Assembly (NCBI GenBank): GCA_938743325.2
Contig: OW568868.1
Span: 558,001 to 622,000 of the forward strand
Length of the DNA stretch: 64,000 nucleotides
Origin: Pycnococcus provasolii
Taxonomy: Eukaryota > Chlorophyta > Pseudoscourfieldiophyceae > Pseudoscourfieldiales > Pycnococcaceae
Reading direction: 5' to 3'
How positions within the stretch are numbered: the stretch's first letter is position 1; every line of letters starts with the position of its first letter. Below are positions 55,986-64,000 of this stretch, piece after piece. The translations under genes were made by a program, and so were the position numbers. The notes under the pieces were generated by a model that did no database searches, was not told the DNA's origin, and saw only the letters and a program-made list of their open reading frames with translations.

Positions 55986-56717
55986 GACAATCCAAGAGGG
56001 AGAGGGAGAATGATCAGGGCGGGGCCCGGGCGGGGCGGGGCGGGGACTTGCTTGCGTGCGGCCGCGGTACAGGGCAGGAGATTTGTCCAGTACGAAGTTC
56101 GTGGTGCAAGGCCAGCCAGGCAACCACGTGTGACGATGTCTGATACTCTGATGAACCACTGAAGCAGGAAACAAGGCAGAAAGAACAAATCACACTGGCT
56201 GGTTTGTACTGCCAAGGTGGATCCCCAAACCAACTTCATCAGGACGTGTATCACATAGGTCATAGGTACAAGATCTACCGCATCAACGGTGGCTCGTCAC
56301 TGGGTTCATACAGTAGTTCTTATGTAGCGGTGAGCGTGCGCACGCCTGACACAGTCTGACAGTGACACCAGTGCTCAGATCGTCATCGTGATTTCTTTTT
56401 CACGAGGCTCGACCAAATTGCTGGTCATTTTAGCAAACCTACCTAGCTAGCCCTAACCTAACCTGAGAGCCTCGGTGGTGGGTTTTTTTTGCCGAGCGAA
56501 GCTCAGACATCAGAGGCTTCAGAGCCAGCTCAATCAACGTGGACGTCGACCGCTCCTACGGGTACTCTTACCAACGCCCACCGCCGGTATGCAGCTTGTT
56601 TTCTACCTTAGGGTATTTTTATTTTTATTCTTGGCAGGTTCTCTCCCTTTGCTTGCTTGCCCAGAAGAAGAAGAAGAATACTGTACCCTTAAGGCGTTAA
56701 GAAGTATCGTAGTACAT
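55986..56717. promoter_or_regulatory. Divergent intergenic region with telo-box
   Basis: 732 bases. CCCTAACCTAACC at 56450-56462 lies about 260 bases upstream of the SpoVS-domain gene start. The left part is GC-rich. The SpoVS gene frame is open back to 56475 without an ATG matching a protein-like start. Confidence 0.4.
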
Positions 56718-57983
56718 ATGGCGTCCAGTATGCTTGGTGTGGAGGAGAAGCTCAGCATGTCCCTTGACGAGGTGCTCGCCTCCAGGGACACTGCGCCGGC
56801 AGCGGCAGAGAATAACAAACGCAACGGCAACGGAGGAGGGGGCGAACCCGTCAGGCGAGGAGGAGCACGACCGCCAAGGAGGGAAAAGCGGCGGCGCGAG
56901 GAGCCCGTCGAAGAGGACGCGAACGATCCCAACAAGCTGAGGTACAGAAACGAGGCGGGCATGGAACACAGGGCAGGAACGTCGCTGCAGGATATCGCAA
57001 ACGGGCCGGCAGAGTCGCGCGTGCTCAAAGTGTCCGCTGGCTCACACCCGAAGACGGTGGCCGGATCCATATCACACGTCACACGTGCTTGCGGCCAGCC
57101 ACCGAGCGTGCTCAGCCTGGGCAACAAGTGCATCAACCAGGCTGTTAAGGCGGTGGCCATCGCCGCGCAGTACCTCGAGGGCGACGGGATCAGCCTCAGC
57201 TGCACACCCGAGTTTCGAGACGGCCTGAGAAACTCAGTCGCGCTTCGACTCTTCAACGACGTCAAGCTACGCCGGATGGGTGGCGGCGAGGTGGAGCTTA
57301 CGGTGAGCTCACGCACGGAGTCAGCGAAGCTCGCGGGTGCGGTTGCCGCCAAAGTGCGCGAGCAGCGTCGCTGCGCCATCCTTGCCATAGGCGTCGACTC
57401 CGTTGCTAAGGCTGTGTACGCCATTGCCATGGCGCGCGAGTACCTTTCGAACGACGACGAGCAGTCGGCCGACAACGTCGGCGATGTGCACTTCATTCCA
57501 AGCTTTGTTCACACCAAGCAACGCACGAGCGGCGAGGAGGTGAGCGCACTGAAGCTTTCCATCTGCGTGGAGATGAACGGCAAGGGCGGAGGTGGAGGTG
57601 CCTCAAACGGCAACGCGTCAACGTCGGGAACGCGAGCCGCTGGAACTTCTGCACAAGGCGGCGCGGCGATGACTGCAATGCTTGGTGCTCCTGGCTACGT
57701 GCCCAGCATGGCTATGCCGTTTCATCCTGGAGCCGTCCTCGTGGGTGGTGCCACGAACATTGCACCCAGTACCGTGATGATGGTGCCAGCAACGTCGGGG
57801 GCGCAGACGGTGGCTCAGGCTCAGTGGACGCCACCTGCGGTTGCAGACCAGTGGGAGGCTGTGACAGCGTCGCTACGTGGTATGCAGCATCCCATCCAAC
57901 TGCCGACAAGAGCTGAGGATGGCGGTGGCCGTAGTGGTGGTGGCGCCGGCGCCGGCTCAAGGCGAAACAATAAGAAGAGGTGA
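56718..57983 (+). CDS. Double SpoVS-domain protein with UAP56-binding-like motif
   Basis: 421 residues from the ATG at 56718. Residues 9-22 (EEKLSMSLDEVLASR) resemble the UAP56-binding motif of mRNA-export adaptors such as ALYREF. A basic Arg/Gly region follows. Domain 1 (about 104-190): LKVSAGSHPKTVAGSISHV, then LGNKCINQAVKAVAIAAQYL. Domain 2 (about 193-290): VELTVSSRTESAKLAGAVAA, then AILAIGVDSVAKAVYAIAMA. Both match bacterial SpoVS, whose signature is LKVSA-x-S-x-P-x-x-VAG and A-x-G-x-x-x-x-x-Q-A-VKA-x-A-I-A. SpoVS resembles Alba-like nucleic-acid-binding folds. The C-terminus is Ala/Gly/Pro-rich and ends RRNNKKR. Likely nucleic-acid binding in the nucleus. Confidence 0.7.
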   Translation: MASSMLGVEEKLSMSLDEVLASRDTAPAAAENNKRNGNGGGGEPVRRGGARPPRREKRRREEPVEEDANDPNKLRYRNEAGMEHRAGTSLQDIANGPAESRVLKVSAGSHPKTVAGSISHVTRACGQPPSVLSLGNKCINQAVKAVAIAAQYLEGDGISLSCTPEFRDGLRNSVALRLFNDVKLRRMGGGEVELTVSSRTESAKLAGAVAAKVREQRRCAILAIGVDSVAKAVYAIAMAREYLSNDDEQSADNVGDVHFIPSFVHTKQRTSGEEVSALKLSICVEMNGKGGGGGASNGNASTSGTRAAGTSAQGGAAMTAMLGAPGYVPSMAMPFHPGAVLVGGATNIAPSTVMMVPATSGAQTVAQAQWTPPAVADQWEAVTASLRGMQHPIQLPTRAEDGGGRSGGGAGAGSRRNNKKR

Positions 57984-58118
57984 TGACCATTTTGCTTTCC
58001 TTCTCGTCTCTTTGCTCCTCGCGTTTTCATTCTCGTTTTTCGTCCGTCGTCGTGAAGGAGTAACTCACAATATTTTTTTTGATTTTTAAAAGATGTTCTA
58101 GTACCAAAAGGCACACCG

Positions 58119-58224
58119 CAGTGAATGGCACTGGTGAATGGGCTGAATGGTGAAAGTGAATGGTGTGAATGGACGACCATAAGTTGGACAAAGGAAAGTG
58201 CACTCCGTTACTGAATAAGGAATC
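58119..58224 (-). repeat. 3'-end repeat R2, copy f (longest)
   Basis: Minus strand ATTCCTTATTCAGTAACGGA, then CACTTTCCTTTGTCCAAC and GGTCGTCCATTCACACCATT, followed by further CCATTCA units. It starts 5 bases after the RPL10 stop, in sense orientation. The overlap with the 3' region of the upstream plus-strand gene is antisense. Confidence 0.75.
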
Positions 58225-58228
58225 TCAC

Positions 58229-59012
58229 CTATTCTTCGTCGTCGTCGTGCATAGCGGTCTGGCAGTTGCGCGCAGGGTTGAGGAACAGGTGCTGCGGCTG
58301 CCTCTTGTCCATGGGTCCGTGGTTATTCACGAGCTTGGCGTTAACGCCGTCGTTGATGAGGCGTCCCTCACGCTTCCACCTGATGTAGTCCTCGCGCACG
58401 TACTTGGTGAATCCCCACTTGGTGCTTTCGACAATCTTCTGTCGTCCCGCAAACTTGAACTTGGCCAGACGCAGCGCCTCCTGCGCGGTAACGCTGTGCA
58501 CATCCTTGACGCGGATGCTCATCATGATCTGTCCAATCTCCACACGAGCGCACGTTCCGAGCGCCTTTCCGAAGGCTCCGCGCATACCCGTCTGCAGTCG
58601 ATCTGCGCCGGCGCACGAAAGCATCTTGTTGATGCGCAGCACGTTGAAGGGGTGCGCACGCATGCGCAGGTGGAACGACTCCTTGCCGGCGTTCTTTACC
58701 ATATACCTGTTTGCGGCAACGCGTCCCGCCTCGAGCGCCTCGGAGCAGACGTTCATCTTCTCCCAGGAGATGAGGTGCACGCAGTACGGGAAGGTGTCGA
58801 CTCCATACCTCTTCATTCCTGCGTCGAAGATGCGGATCTTCGGGTCGGGAACACCGCGGCAGTACCTCGACTTCGGGTACGGCTTATTTTTGATGACGCC
58901 TACAAAGAAAAAGAAATGGAAAGAGGGGAGGTTAGCGAAAGCAAAGCAGAGAGACACGACATGATAATCACAAGAAGAACGTACGGTAGCATCGCGCGGG
59001 ACGACGGCCCAT
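58229..59012 (-). CDS. RPL10: 60S ribosomal protein L10 (uL16)
   Basis: Two exons, 58985-59012 (28 bases, [10 protein letters not shown]) and 58229-58899, with an 85-base GT-AG intron (donor GTACGT, acceptor TTTGTAG, phase 1). The 232-residue product has the family's sequence throughout: [60 protein letters not shown] and [20 protein letters not shown]. It is a core large-subunit protein near the peptidyl-transferase centre. An intron after the first ten codons is common in eukaryotic ribosomal-protein genes. The C-terminal tail ends in a DDDEE run. Confidence 0.97.
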
Positions 59013-59348
59013 GGCTGCTGCTTGGTTTTGTTTTTGCGGATGCCGGACTTCCGAGCAGCAGCGCCGGGCAGACTAAAACAAAACACAACGACGGCGGCGA
59101 GTGCGATTTGTCCCCGTGTATCTAAGAGGGGATACCCGTTCGGCAGCCGTGTCAGGTTAGGGGTTAGGGCTAGTGGGCTACCTTTAGGGCTAGGGACTTA
59201 GGGCTGGTGGGTTAGGGTTAGGGTTAGGGTTAGGGCTGGGTTGGCGTTAGGGCTGCTCGTCCTGCCTCCTGTCAGCCTGGTTGGTCTCTGCATTCGTTTG
59301 TTCTCTGGAATCCGTGGCGGCTGGTGAGCGCTCCATTGGCAATACGTC
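59013..59348. promoter_or_regulatory. Divergent promoter with telo-box tract
   Basis: 336 bases with a run of TTAGGG-type units (59155-59245), including GGTTAGGGTTAGGGTTAGGG at about 59212, between RPL10 and the glycosyltransferase gene. Telo-boxes are known in plant ribosomal-protein promoters. Confidence 0.55.
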
Positions 59349-60413
59349 ATGCGGCAATCTTGCTTGTGCTCCCGTAAGCGGTGCGGGTACGCCACAAGTA
59401 CAGCAGGACACCGGGGCGTGGCCCTGCGGCGACGACATAACGTGCGCGTGTGCGCCTTGGCGGGGAAACAACAGAAACAAACACTAGATGTCGCGATTGT
59501 CGCGCCCGTCTACAACGAGCAGGATGGAGTGCACGCTCTTGCAAACGCAATACGGTCGGCGATGGACGACGCTTCCCTGGCGTACAAGCTGGTTCTCGTT
59601 GACGACGGAAGCACGGATAAGTCCGCGGACGCCATGCGTGACGTCGTGCAGGCGAACGACGAGACGGTGCACGCCGTATATCTCCGGAGAAATTCTGGAC
59701 AGTCCACAGCCACAGCCGCAGGGCTAAGTGCGGCACTCGCGCTCGAGCCGCACGCGATTGTGACAATGGACGCGGACCTGCAGCAGGATCCCGCGGACAT
59801 ACCGGCGCTGCTCAACGCTCTGCACGACGACAACGTGGACGCGGCGTGCGGTTGGCGGCGTGGGCGTGCCTCCGGCGACGGCGTCGTGCGCGTCTTCATT
59901 TCCGCGGTCGCGAACTGGATGCTACGCGTCGCCGTGCGGTCGCCTCAGATCAAAGACAGCGGGTGTGCGCTGCGCGCGTACCGTCCTTGGATTGCGGAGT
60001 ACCTGAGCGCTTGCTTGCCTGGCACGGAGTGGCACCGTCTCATTCCCTATCTGGTTGTTGTCGAGGGTGGGCGTCTCGCGCACGTTCCCGTGACGCACCG
60101 CGAGCGTTCGACGGGCACGTCGAAGTACACGGTGTTCGGCCGCATGCCTAAGGTTGCATCTGATTTGGTGACGCTCGCATACTTGGTTCGGTTTCGCCAC
60201 AAGCCGACGTACTTGCTCACGCCTCTCGCTATGTGCGTCGCGCTCAGTTTCCTCGCTTCTTCGTGGGCCGTCGCGGCGCGTTGTCCGTGCTGGCCTTTGT
60301 TTGTGGGCGTTAGCGTGGCTGCTTTAGGCGTGGCATTGAGTGCGCTCTTGTTTGCGGCGGGCGTTCAGCTCGAGAAGCCGCTGGAGCGCGGAAGCACCAG
60401 AAGAGCGGTGTAA
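59349..60413 (+). CDS. GT2 glycosyltransferase, GtrB/DPM1-like, plastid-type
   Basis: 354 residues. Residues 1-45 are Arg/Cys-rich and transit-like. The GT-A domain: VAIVAPVYNEQDGVHALANA, LVLVDDGSTDKSADAM, VTMDADLQQDPADIPALLNA (the metal- and nucleotide-binding DxD), then SGCALRAYRPW and HRERSTGTSKYTVFGRM. Two membrane helices at the end (about 285-335). Such enzymes transfer glucose or another sugar from a nucleotide sugar to a polyprenyl phosphate or lipid; the two-helix tail is the bacterial GtrB layout, so the gene may be of cyanobacterial or plastid origin. Confidence 0.8.
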   Translation: MRQSCLCSRKRCGYATSTAGHRGVALRRRHNVRVCALAGKQQKQTLDVAIVAPVYNEQDGVHALANAIRSAMDDASLAYKLVLVDDGSTDKSADAMRDVVQANDETVHAVYLRRNSGQSTATAAGLSAALALEPHAIVTMDADLQQDPADIPALLNALHDDNVDAACGWRRGRASGDGVVRVFISAVANWMLRVAVRSPQIKDSGCALRAYRPWIAEYLSACLPGTEWHRLIPYLVVVEGGRLAHVPVTHRERSTGTSKYTVFGRMPKVASDLVTLAYLVRFRHKPTYLLTPLAMCVALSFLASSWAVAARCPCWPLFVGVSVAALGVALSALLFAAGVQLEKPLERGSTRRAV

Positions 60414-61059
60414 CATAAGTTGTAGTACAAGACATAAAAATTCCCAGTCCCCAATATTGTTTTTTCTAAGCTTAGTGAGAAAGACGCAGTGAGCAAGCAC
60501 ACCCTGGGTTGTATTCCTAAAGCCGTAAAGGTATCAAAGGTAGACTACCCTGAACGTTAGTCTATCCTATATATATATAGGTAGTACTACTAAAGGTATG
60601 TGTTGACATCACGTCTTACTAAGGTTAATAAACCCCTAAAGAGATGAAGAGGGTCCTCCTCATAGACATCCTCATGAATCATGATCAAGTTCATGACCGT
60701 TGAGACTCCCTCTTGAACCCGAACGCCGCCCTGAGGCTCTCGTTGGAGGGGTTGCCCCCCTGGCCCCAGGGCGAACCCAAGGGCCAAGACAACGCCGTGC
60801 AGACAACGCCGTGGTCCCCTGTCCCACCCCCCTGTGCTCTTGTTGGAAAGGGGGCCCGACCCCTTTCAAACCGAATACAGTAGTCCTTAGTACTTACGAA
60901 TCAAATAGTTCTTAGACTACGAATACGACCACCCCAACGGACAGATTCCCCCTTTTTTTCGGTTTGTGTTTTGTGCTTTTTCCCCCCACCCTCCCTCCCT
61001 TTCAACAAGGGGCCTGCTTCGACCGTGCTTCCATTTCTCACTTTCATCCTGTGTGTGTC
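60414..61059. other. Intergenic, 646 bases
   Basis: Contains the palindrome CCTATATATATATAGG (about 60567-60582), a duplicated GACAACGCCGTG (60786-60810), and pyrimidine-rich sequence before the Polo-like kinase ATG. No gene supported. Confidence 0.4.
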
Positions 61060-63411
61060 ATGTCGCTCCCTCATGGACCCTCACCCTCGACTCTTCATAA
61101 GCCTCTCACTCCTTTAAAAGGGTTGCCTCCCTCTTCACTTCCTTATTGTGCTTCTTCTTCATCCAGTGGTGCTTGTTTGACTTCTACACCGTCTGTGGCG
61201 GCAGTAAATGACTTCAGGGAGCAACACGCGTCGGCAGCAACGTCGGCGGTGGTGGCACTAACAACGCAAACGCCGCCGCCGCCGTCCGCCAACCCACCGC
61301 TGAATGTCGAAAAGCACCACCAGCTGCAGCAGCAGCAGTCGTCGTCGTCGTCGTCAAAAAAGACGCCGTCAACCTCCTCGCACCACGGGCCAGGGAACGT
61401 GCAGTGTCCCGATGCTGTGCACCGTGTCCGCGTCTCCTCATCCAACACCTCCTCCTCCTCCTCCTCGTCCGACTCAGAATGCAGCACTGCAACAACAACA
61501 ACAACAACAACTTACCTAAGGCAGCGCCTGATTGGCCGAGGTGGTTTCGCGCACTGCTTCTCCGTCGTTGAGCAGGGTGCAGGACACAGCTACGCGCTCA
61601 AGGTGGTGGACAAACAGCAGCTGAGCGTCAAGGGCGAGCGAGCCAAGGCAAAACTCGTTCGAGAGGTGGAAATTCACAGACGCCTACGGCACAGCGGCAT
61701 CGTCGCGTTTCATGACGTCTTCGAGGACCGCGCGAACGTTTACATGCTTCTAGAGCTCTGCCCTCACGGGACCGTCGCAGACCTCGTGCGTGCCGAAGGC
61801 CCGTGGGAAGAACCTCGTGCCGCCACGCTGCTCGTTCAGCTGACAGACTCCCTGAAATATTTGCACGCAAGGCGCGTCATCCACAGAGATATCAAGCTCT
61901 CGAACCTGCTCGTCGCACGCGACGGTAGCCTGCGCCTCGCCGACTTTGGGCTTGCATGCCGCCTCGAACGTGGTGGTGCGGCACGCACCACCATCTGCGG
62001 AACACCAAACTACATTGCGCCAGAGGTGCTGAGCCGATCGAGTGGCGGGCATAGCTATGAGGCGGATGTGTGGAGCGTGGGAGTCGCATCGTACGCTCTA
62101 ATGTACGGCAAGCCGCCTTTCGCGGCAGAGGATGTGAAGACAACCTACCGACGAATCAAGGCGAGACAATTCCGATTTCCCGAAGTGCCTGCACGCTCGT
62201 CGGACGTGAGGCATCTCATCTCTTGGACGCTGAGCACCGATCCAAAGGAGAGACCGAGCCTAGACGAGATCATGTCGCATCCTATGGTCGAGCCGGCACG
62301 TCAGCCTGGTGCCACGCGCAGCCTACTCCTTGGAGGTGAGTCTTCTCGTGAGCCTCAAACTCATCCTCTGCCACCCGCAGCCTCGACAAGGAAGAAGAAG
62401 GCAGCGGTAGCGTCGTCGTCGTCGTCATCATGTACCTCCGTTCGCACGCCGCTGACTTTGATAAACGCGAATGCAAATGCGCCTTCATTTGCGCCGGTCA
62501 CGCCAGTCCCCTTCGCGCAACAAACAATGAGACAGCCGGAGGCTTTGACACCACTCACAACGATGGCACCTAATGCCATTAACAGTGACAGCAATGGTAC
62601 CGCCACGAAATTGGCAGCAGCAGCAGCAGCAGCAGAAGAAGCAGAAGCAGAAGCAGCCCCATTCGTCCCACCTGCACTCGATCTGCCAACCGGAGATCGA
62701 AATCCGTCGTCACCACCAAGATCCGAGAGTAGCACCAGCTCACCCATACGCGTCGTGACGTGGCTGGACTACTCGTCGAAGTATGGCATATGCTACCGTC
62801 TCATGGACGGGTGCGTGGGAGCGCTCTTCAACGATGGCTCGCGCATGGTGCTCGCACCAAATCGCACCTACGTGCAGTATGCGGAGCGTCGACGCGGTGG
62901 GTCCGGAGCTTCGGCGCCTCCTCGACGCCGCCTCGATGCACGTATAGCGCCGCCGGAAGATCTGCGGAAGAAATGCAGGCTCATACGGCACTTTGAGACG
63001 GCACTTAGCGCCGCTGACGAAAAATCGGGTGGCGAACTTCCCATTGCAGCGATAAAGCCGGATTACGATGGAGAACTTTTCGCCGACGCGAATGGTAGCG
63101 AGCAGGCTGATCCCGAAAGCACGTCAACACCGCATGGTGAACCGCACAATGAACCTGAGCTTCCAACCGTGCGCAGGTGGCTACGCACGAAGCACGCGGC
63201 AGTATTCCGTCTCAATGCACATGTCACGCACGTGCTTTACTTTGATGGAGCAGTCGTGCTGATCGTACCGGAAACACAGCACGTGCACTATCGGCCTGCC
63301 GGCGCGCATGCGGCCGATCCCTTCGAGGTCAGCCATCTCCTGCGCCTACCTGAAAGACCCGAGCTCGTGAAGCGTCTTCGATATGCACGCGAGGCGATCA
63401 AATTGCTGTAG
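61060..63411 (+). CDS. PLK: Polo-like kinase (PLK1 class)
   Basis: 783 residues from the ATG at 61060. A Ser/Gln-rich head (1-150) precedes the kinase at about 150-408: LIGRGGFAHCFSVVEQG, YALKVVDK, VIHRDIKLSNLLV, ADFGLACRLERGGAARTTIC and GTPNYIAPEVLS. The catalytic set is complete and the activation-loop Thr is present. Two polo boxes follow: PB1 at about 565-625 (VTWLDYSSKYGICYRL, VGALFNDGSRM) and PB2 at about 700-782 (LRTKHAAVFRLNAHVTHVLY, ERPELVKRLRYAREAIKLL). It governs mitotic entry, spindle and cytokinesis. The PB2 phosphopeptide-pincer His/Lys pair of PLK1 appears replaced by Ala/Val. Confidence 0.9.
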   Translation: MSLPHGPSPSTLHKPLTPLKGLPPSSLPYCASSSSSGACLTSTPSVAAVNDFREQHASAATSAVVALTTQTPPPPSANPPLNVEKHHQLQQQQSSSSSSKKTPSTSSHHGPGNVQCPDAVHRVRVSSSNTSSSSSSSDSECSTATTTTTTTYLRQRLIGRGGFAHCFSVVEQGAGHSYALKVVDKQQLSVKGERAKAKLVREVEIHRRLRHSGIVAFHDVFEDRANVYMLLELCPHGTVADLVRAEGPWEEPRAATLLVQLTDSLKYLHARRVIHRDIKLSNLLVARDGSLRLADFGLACRLERGGAARTTICGTPNYIAPEVLSRSSGGHSYEADVWSVGVASYALMYGKPPFAAEDVKTTYRRIKARQFRFPEVPARSSDVRHLISWTLSTDPKERPSLDEIMSHPMVEPARQPGATRSLLLGGESSREPQTHPLPPAASTRKKKAAVASSSSSSCTSVRTPLTLINANANAPSFAPVTPVPFAQQTMRQPEALTPLTTMAPNAINSDSNGTATKLAAAAAAAEEAEAEAAPFVPPALDLPTGDRNPSSPPRSESSTSSPIRVVTWLDYSSKYGICYRLMDGCVGALFNDGSRMVLAPNRTYVQYAERRRGGSGASAPPRRRLDARIAPPEDLRKKCRLIRHFETALSAADEKSGGELPIAAIKPDYDGELFADANGSEQADPESTSTPHGEPHNEPELPTVRRWLRTKHAAVFRLNAHVTHVLYFDGAVVLIVPETQHVHYRPAGAHAADPFEVSHLLRLPERPELVKRLRYAREAIKLL

Positions 63412-63415
63412 CTAG

Positions 63416-63492
63416 GATCGCCCATTCAGTAATCGAACGTACTTTTACTTTGTGCAACGGTCGTCCATTCACACCATTCAGCCCATTATTCA
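63416..63492 (+). repeat. 3'-end repeat R2, copy g
   Basis: GATCGCCCATTCAGTAATCG, then ACTTTGTGCAACGGTCGTCC and ATTCACACCATTCAGCCCAT, starting 4 bases after the Polo-like kinase stop, sense orientation. Confidence 0.75.
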
Positions 63493-63575
63493 GCGGCGCC
63501 GTTTGTTCATGTGGTTTGGTCATAAAGGTTGATTTGTTTTCGTTTTATTGTTATAAAAAATGTTACTTACCAAGC

Positions 63576-64000
63576 CTAGAGCATGGCCATTCGCTGGCAC
63601 TGCACGTTCAGCTTGTCCACGAGTTCCTCCAGATCCTTCAACATAGGCCTGAAGTCCGTCTCGCGTTCCTTCGATGCAATATACTCTTGAACCTTGAAGT
63701 ACTCCTGCTCCACCGTGCGAAAACGCTGCTGACCTTTCTCAAGAGTAAGGTACATCTCATTCTCCTGCAGCTGATTTCGCTTCGCCTCGAATTTTGTGTA
63801 TCGATCCTTCGCGGCGCTGATGAGCGCATCCTTGCGCGCCGCGAGGCTGATCTTCTCCCTCTCCAAATCCGCCTTCGTCTCCTCCGCCTCGCGCTTCAGC
63901 AGGTGGCTGTCATTAAATCGCTCGATGTCCGAGTTCATATCCGACATCTTCGCGCTCAGAGACTCGAGCTCGACGCCAATCTTCTCCTCGAGCGTGCCAA
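63576..64000 (-). CDS. IFT74-like intraflagellar transport protein, C-terminal part
   Basis: Minus-strand open frame running off the right edge; at least 141 residues of coiled coil. The last 60 read RNQLQENEMYLTLEKGQQRF, EYFKVQEYIASKERETDFRP and MLKDLEELVDKLNVQCQRM. This follows the IFT74/IFT72 C-terminus: a helix with QENE-x, then a phenylalanine, K-E-F/Y-I-A-x-K and D-(F/Y)-R-P. IFT74 pairs with IFT81 in the IFT-B core that carries tubulin in cilia. The true start and the rest lie outside the window. Confidence 0.7.
   Translation of the reverse strand, partial: GTLEEKIGVELESLSAKMSDMNSDIERFNDSHLLKREAEETKADLEREKISLAARKDALISAAKDRYTKFEAKRNQLQENEMYLTLEKGQQRFRTVEQEYFKVQEYIASKERETDFRPMLKDLEELVDKLNVQCQRMAML

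Noticed and set aside
1-64000. tRNA, rRNA or snoRNA genes
   Set aside because: No T-loop-like GTTCRAATC box paired with a cloverleaf was found by eye, and no rRNA-like stretch. A tRNA scan would be needed to exclude cryptic ones.

Overview
The window is nuclear DNA from a small, gene-dense eukaryote, most likely a unicellular green alga of the prasinophyte type. This is inferred from gene content only. Green-lineage markers are a plant-type TOM20, a RUS/DUF647 protein, a SHAQKYF-class MYB, a PPR protein and several proteins with plastid-like transit sequences. TTC29-like and IFT74-like genes imply a flagellated stage. Genes lie about every 1.6 kb on alternating strands. Most are single-exon; three have a visible short GT-AG intron (NDP kinase, ribosomal protein L10 and a small coiled-coil gene). 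No rRNA, tRNA, CRISPR array or bacterial operon was seen.

Layout. 1-6.1 kb: PPR protein (cut by the window edge), small membrane protein, a PIF/Harbinger transposase remnant, a BICRA/GLTSCR1-like chromatin-remodeller subunit, another small membrane protein, and a LysM plus lysozyme protein. 6.1-11.5 kb: an M20 peptidase remnant, a FAD oxidoreductase, a RUS protein and a membrane-anchored pseudokinase. 11.9-19.4 kb: a tandem array in which three different genes (MYB-MYND, ankyrin, Q-rich MYND remnant) share a similar 3' flank, including pieces of a neighbouring type II membrane-protein gene. 19.7-27 kb: serine/threonine dehydratase, TTC29-like TPR protein, a small spliced gene and a large unknown protein. 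27-39 kb: FBXO11-like F-box beta-helix protein, a TBL/PC-esterase-like protein lacking its catalytic residues, NDP kinase, an aspartyl/asparaginyl hydroxylase-like protein, a plastid-type unknown and a DUF5672 protein. 39-49 kb: a BTB protein with a C-terminal MATH-like end, a cyclic-nucleotide-gated-type channel, a coiled-coil protein, a PDZ-like plastid protein, TOM20 and an FG-repeat protein. 49-64 kb: DUF493 protein, ARFRP1 GTPase, SWT1-like PIN nuclease, tandem CREG protein, cytochrome P450, a double SpoVS-domain protein, RPL10, a GT2 glycosyltransferase, Polo-like kinase and the C-terminus of IFT74.

The most unusual signal is non-coding. Two unrelated repeat families (about 45-100 bp and about 255-300 bp) recur, always just downstream of stop codons and always in the sense orientation of the gene they follow, six of six and three of three copies. 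A third shared 3' flank links the three genes of the tandem array. Gene 3' ends here look like exchangeable modules. TTAGGG-like tracts recur upstream of start codons, like plant telo-boxes.

All family names come from reading motifs by eye. No database search was possible.
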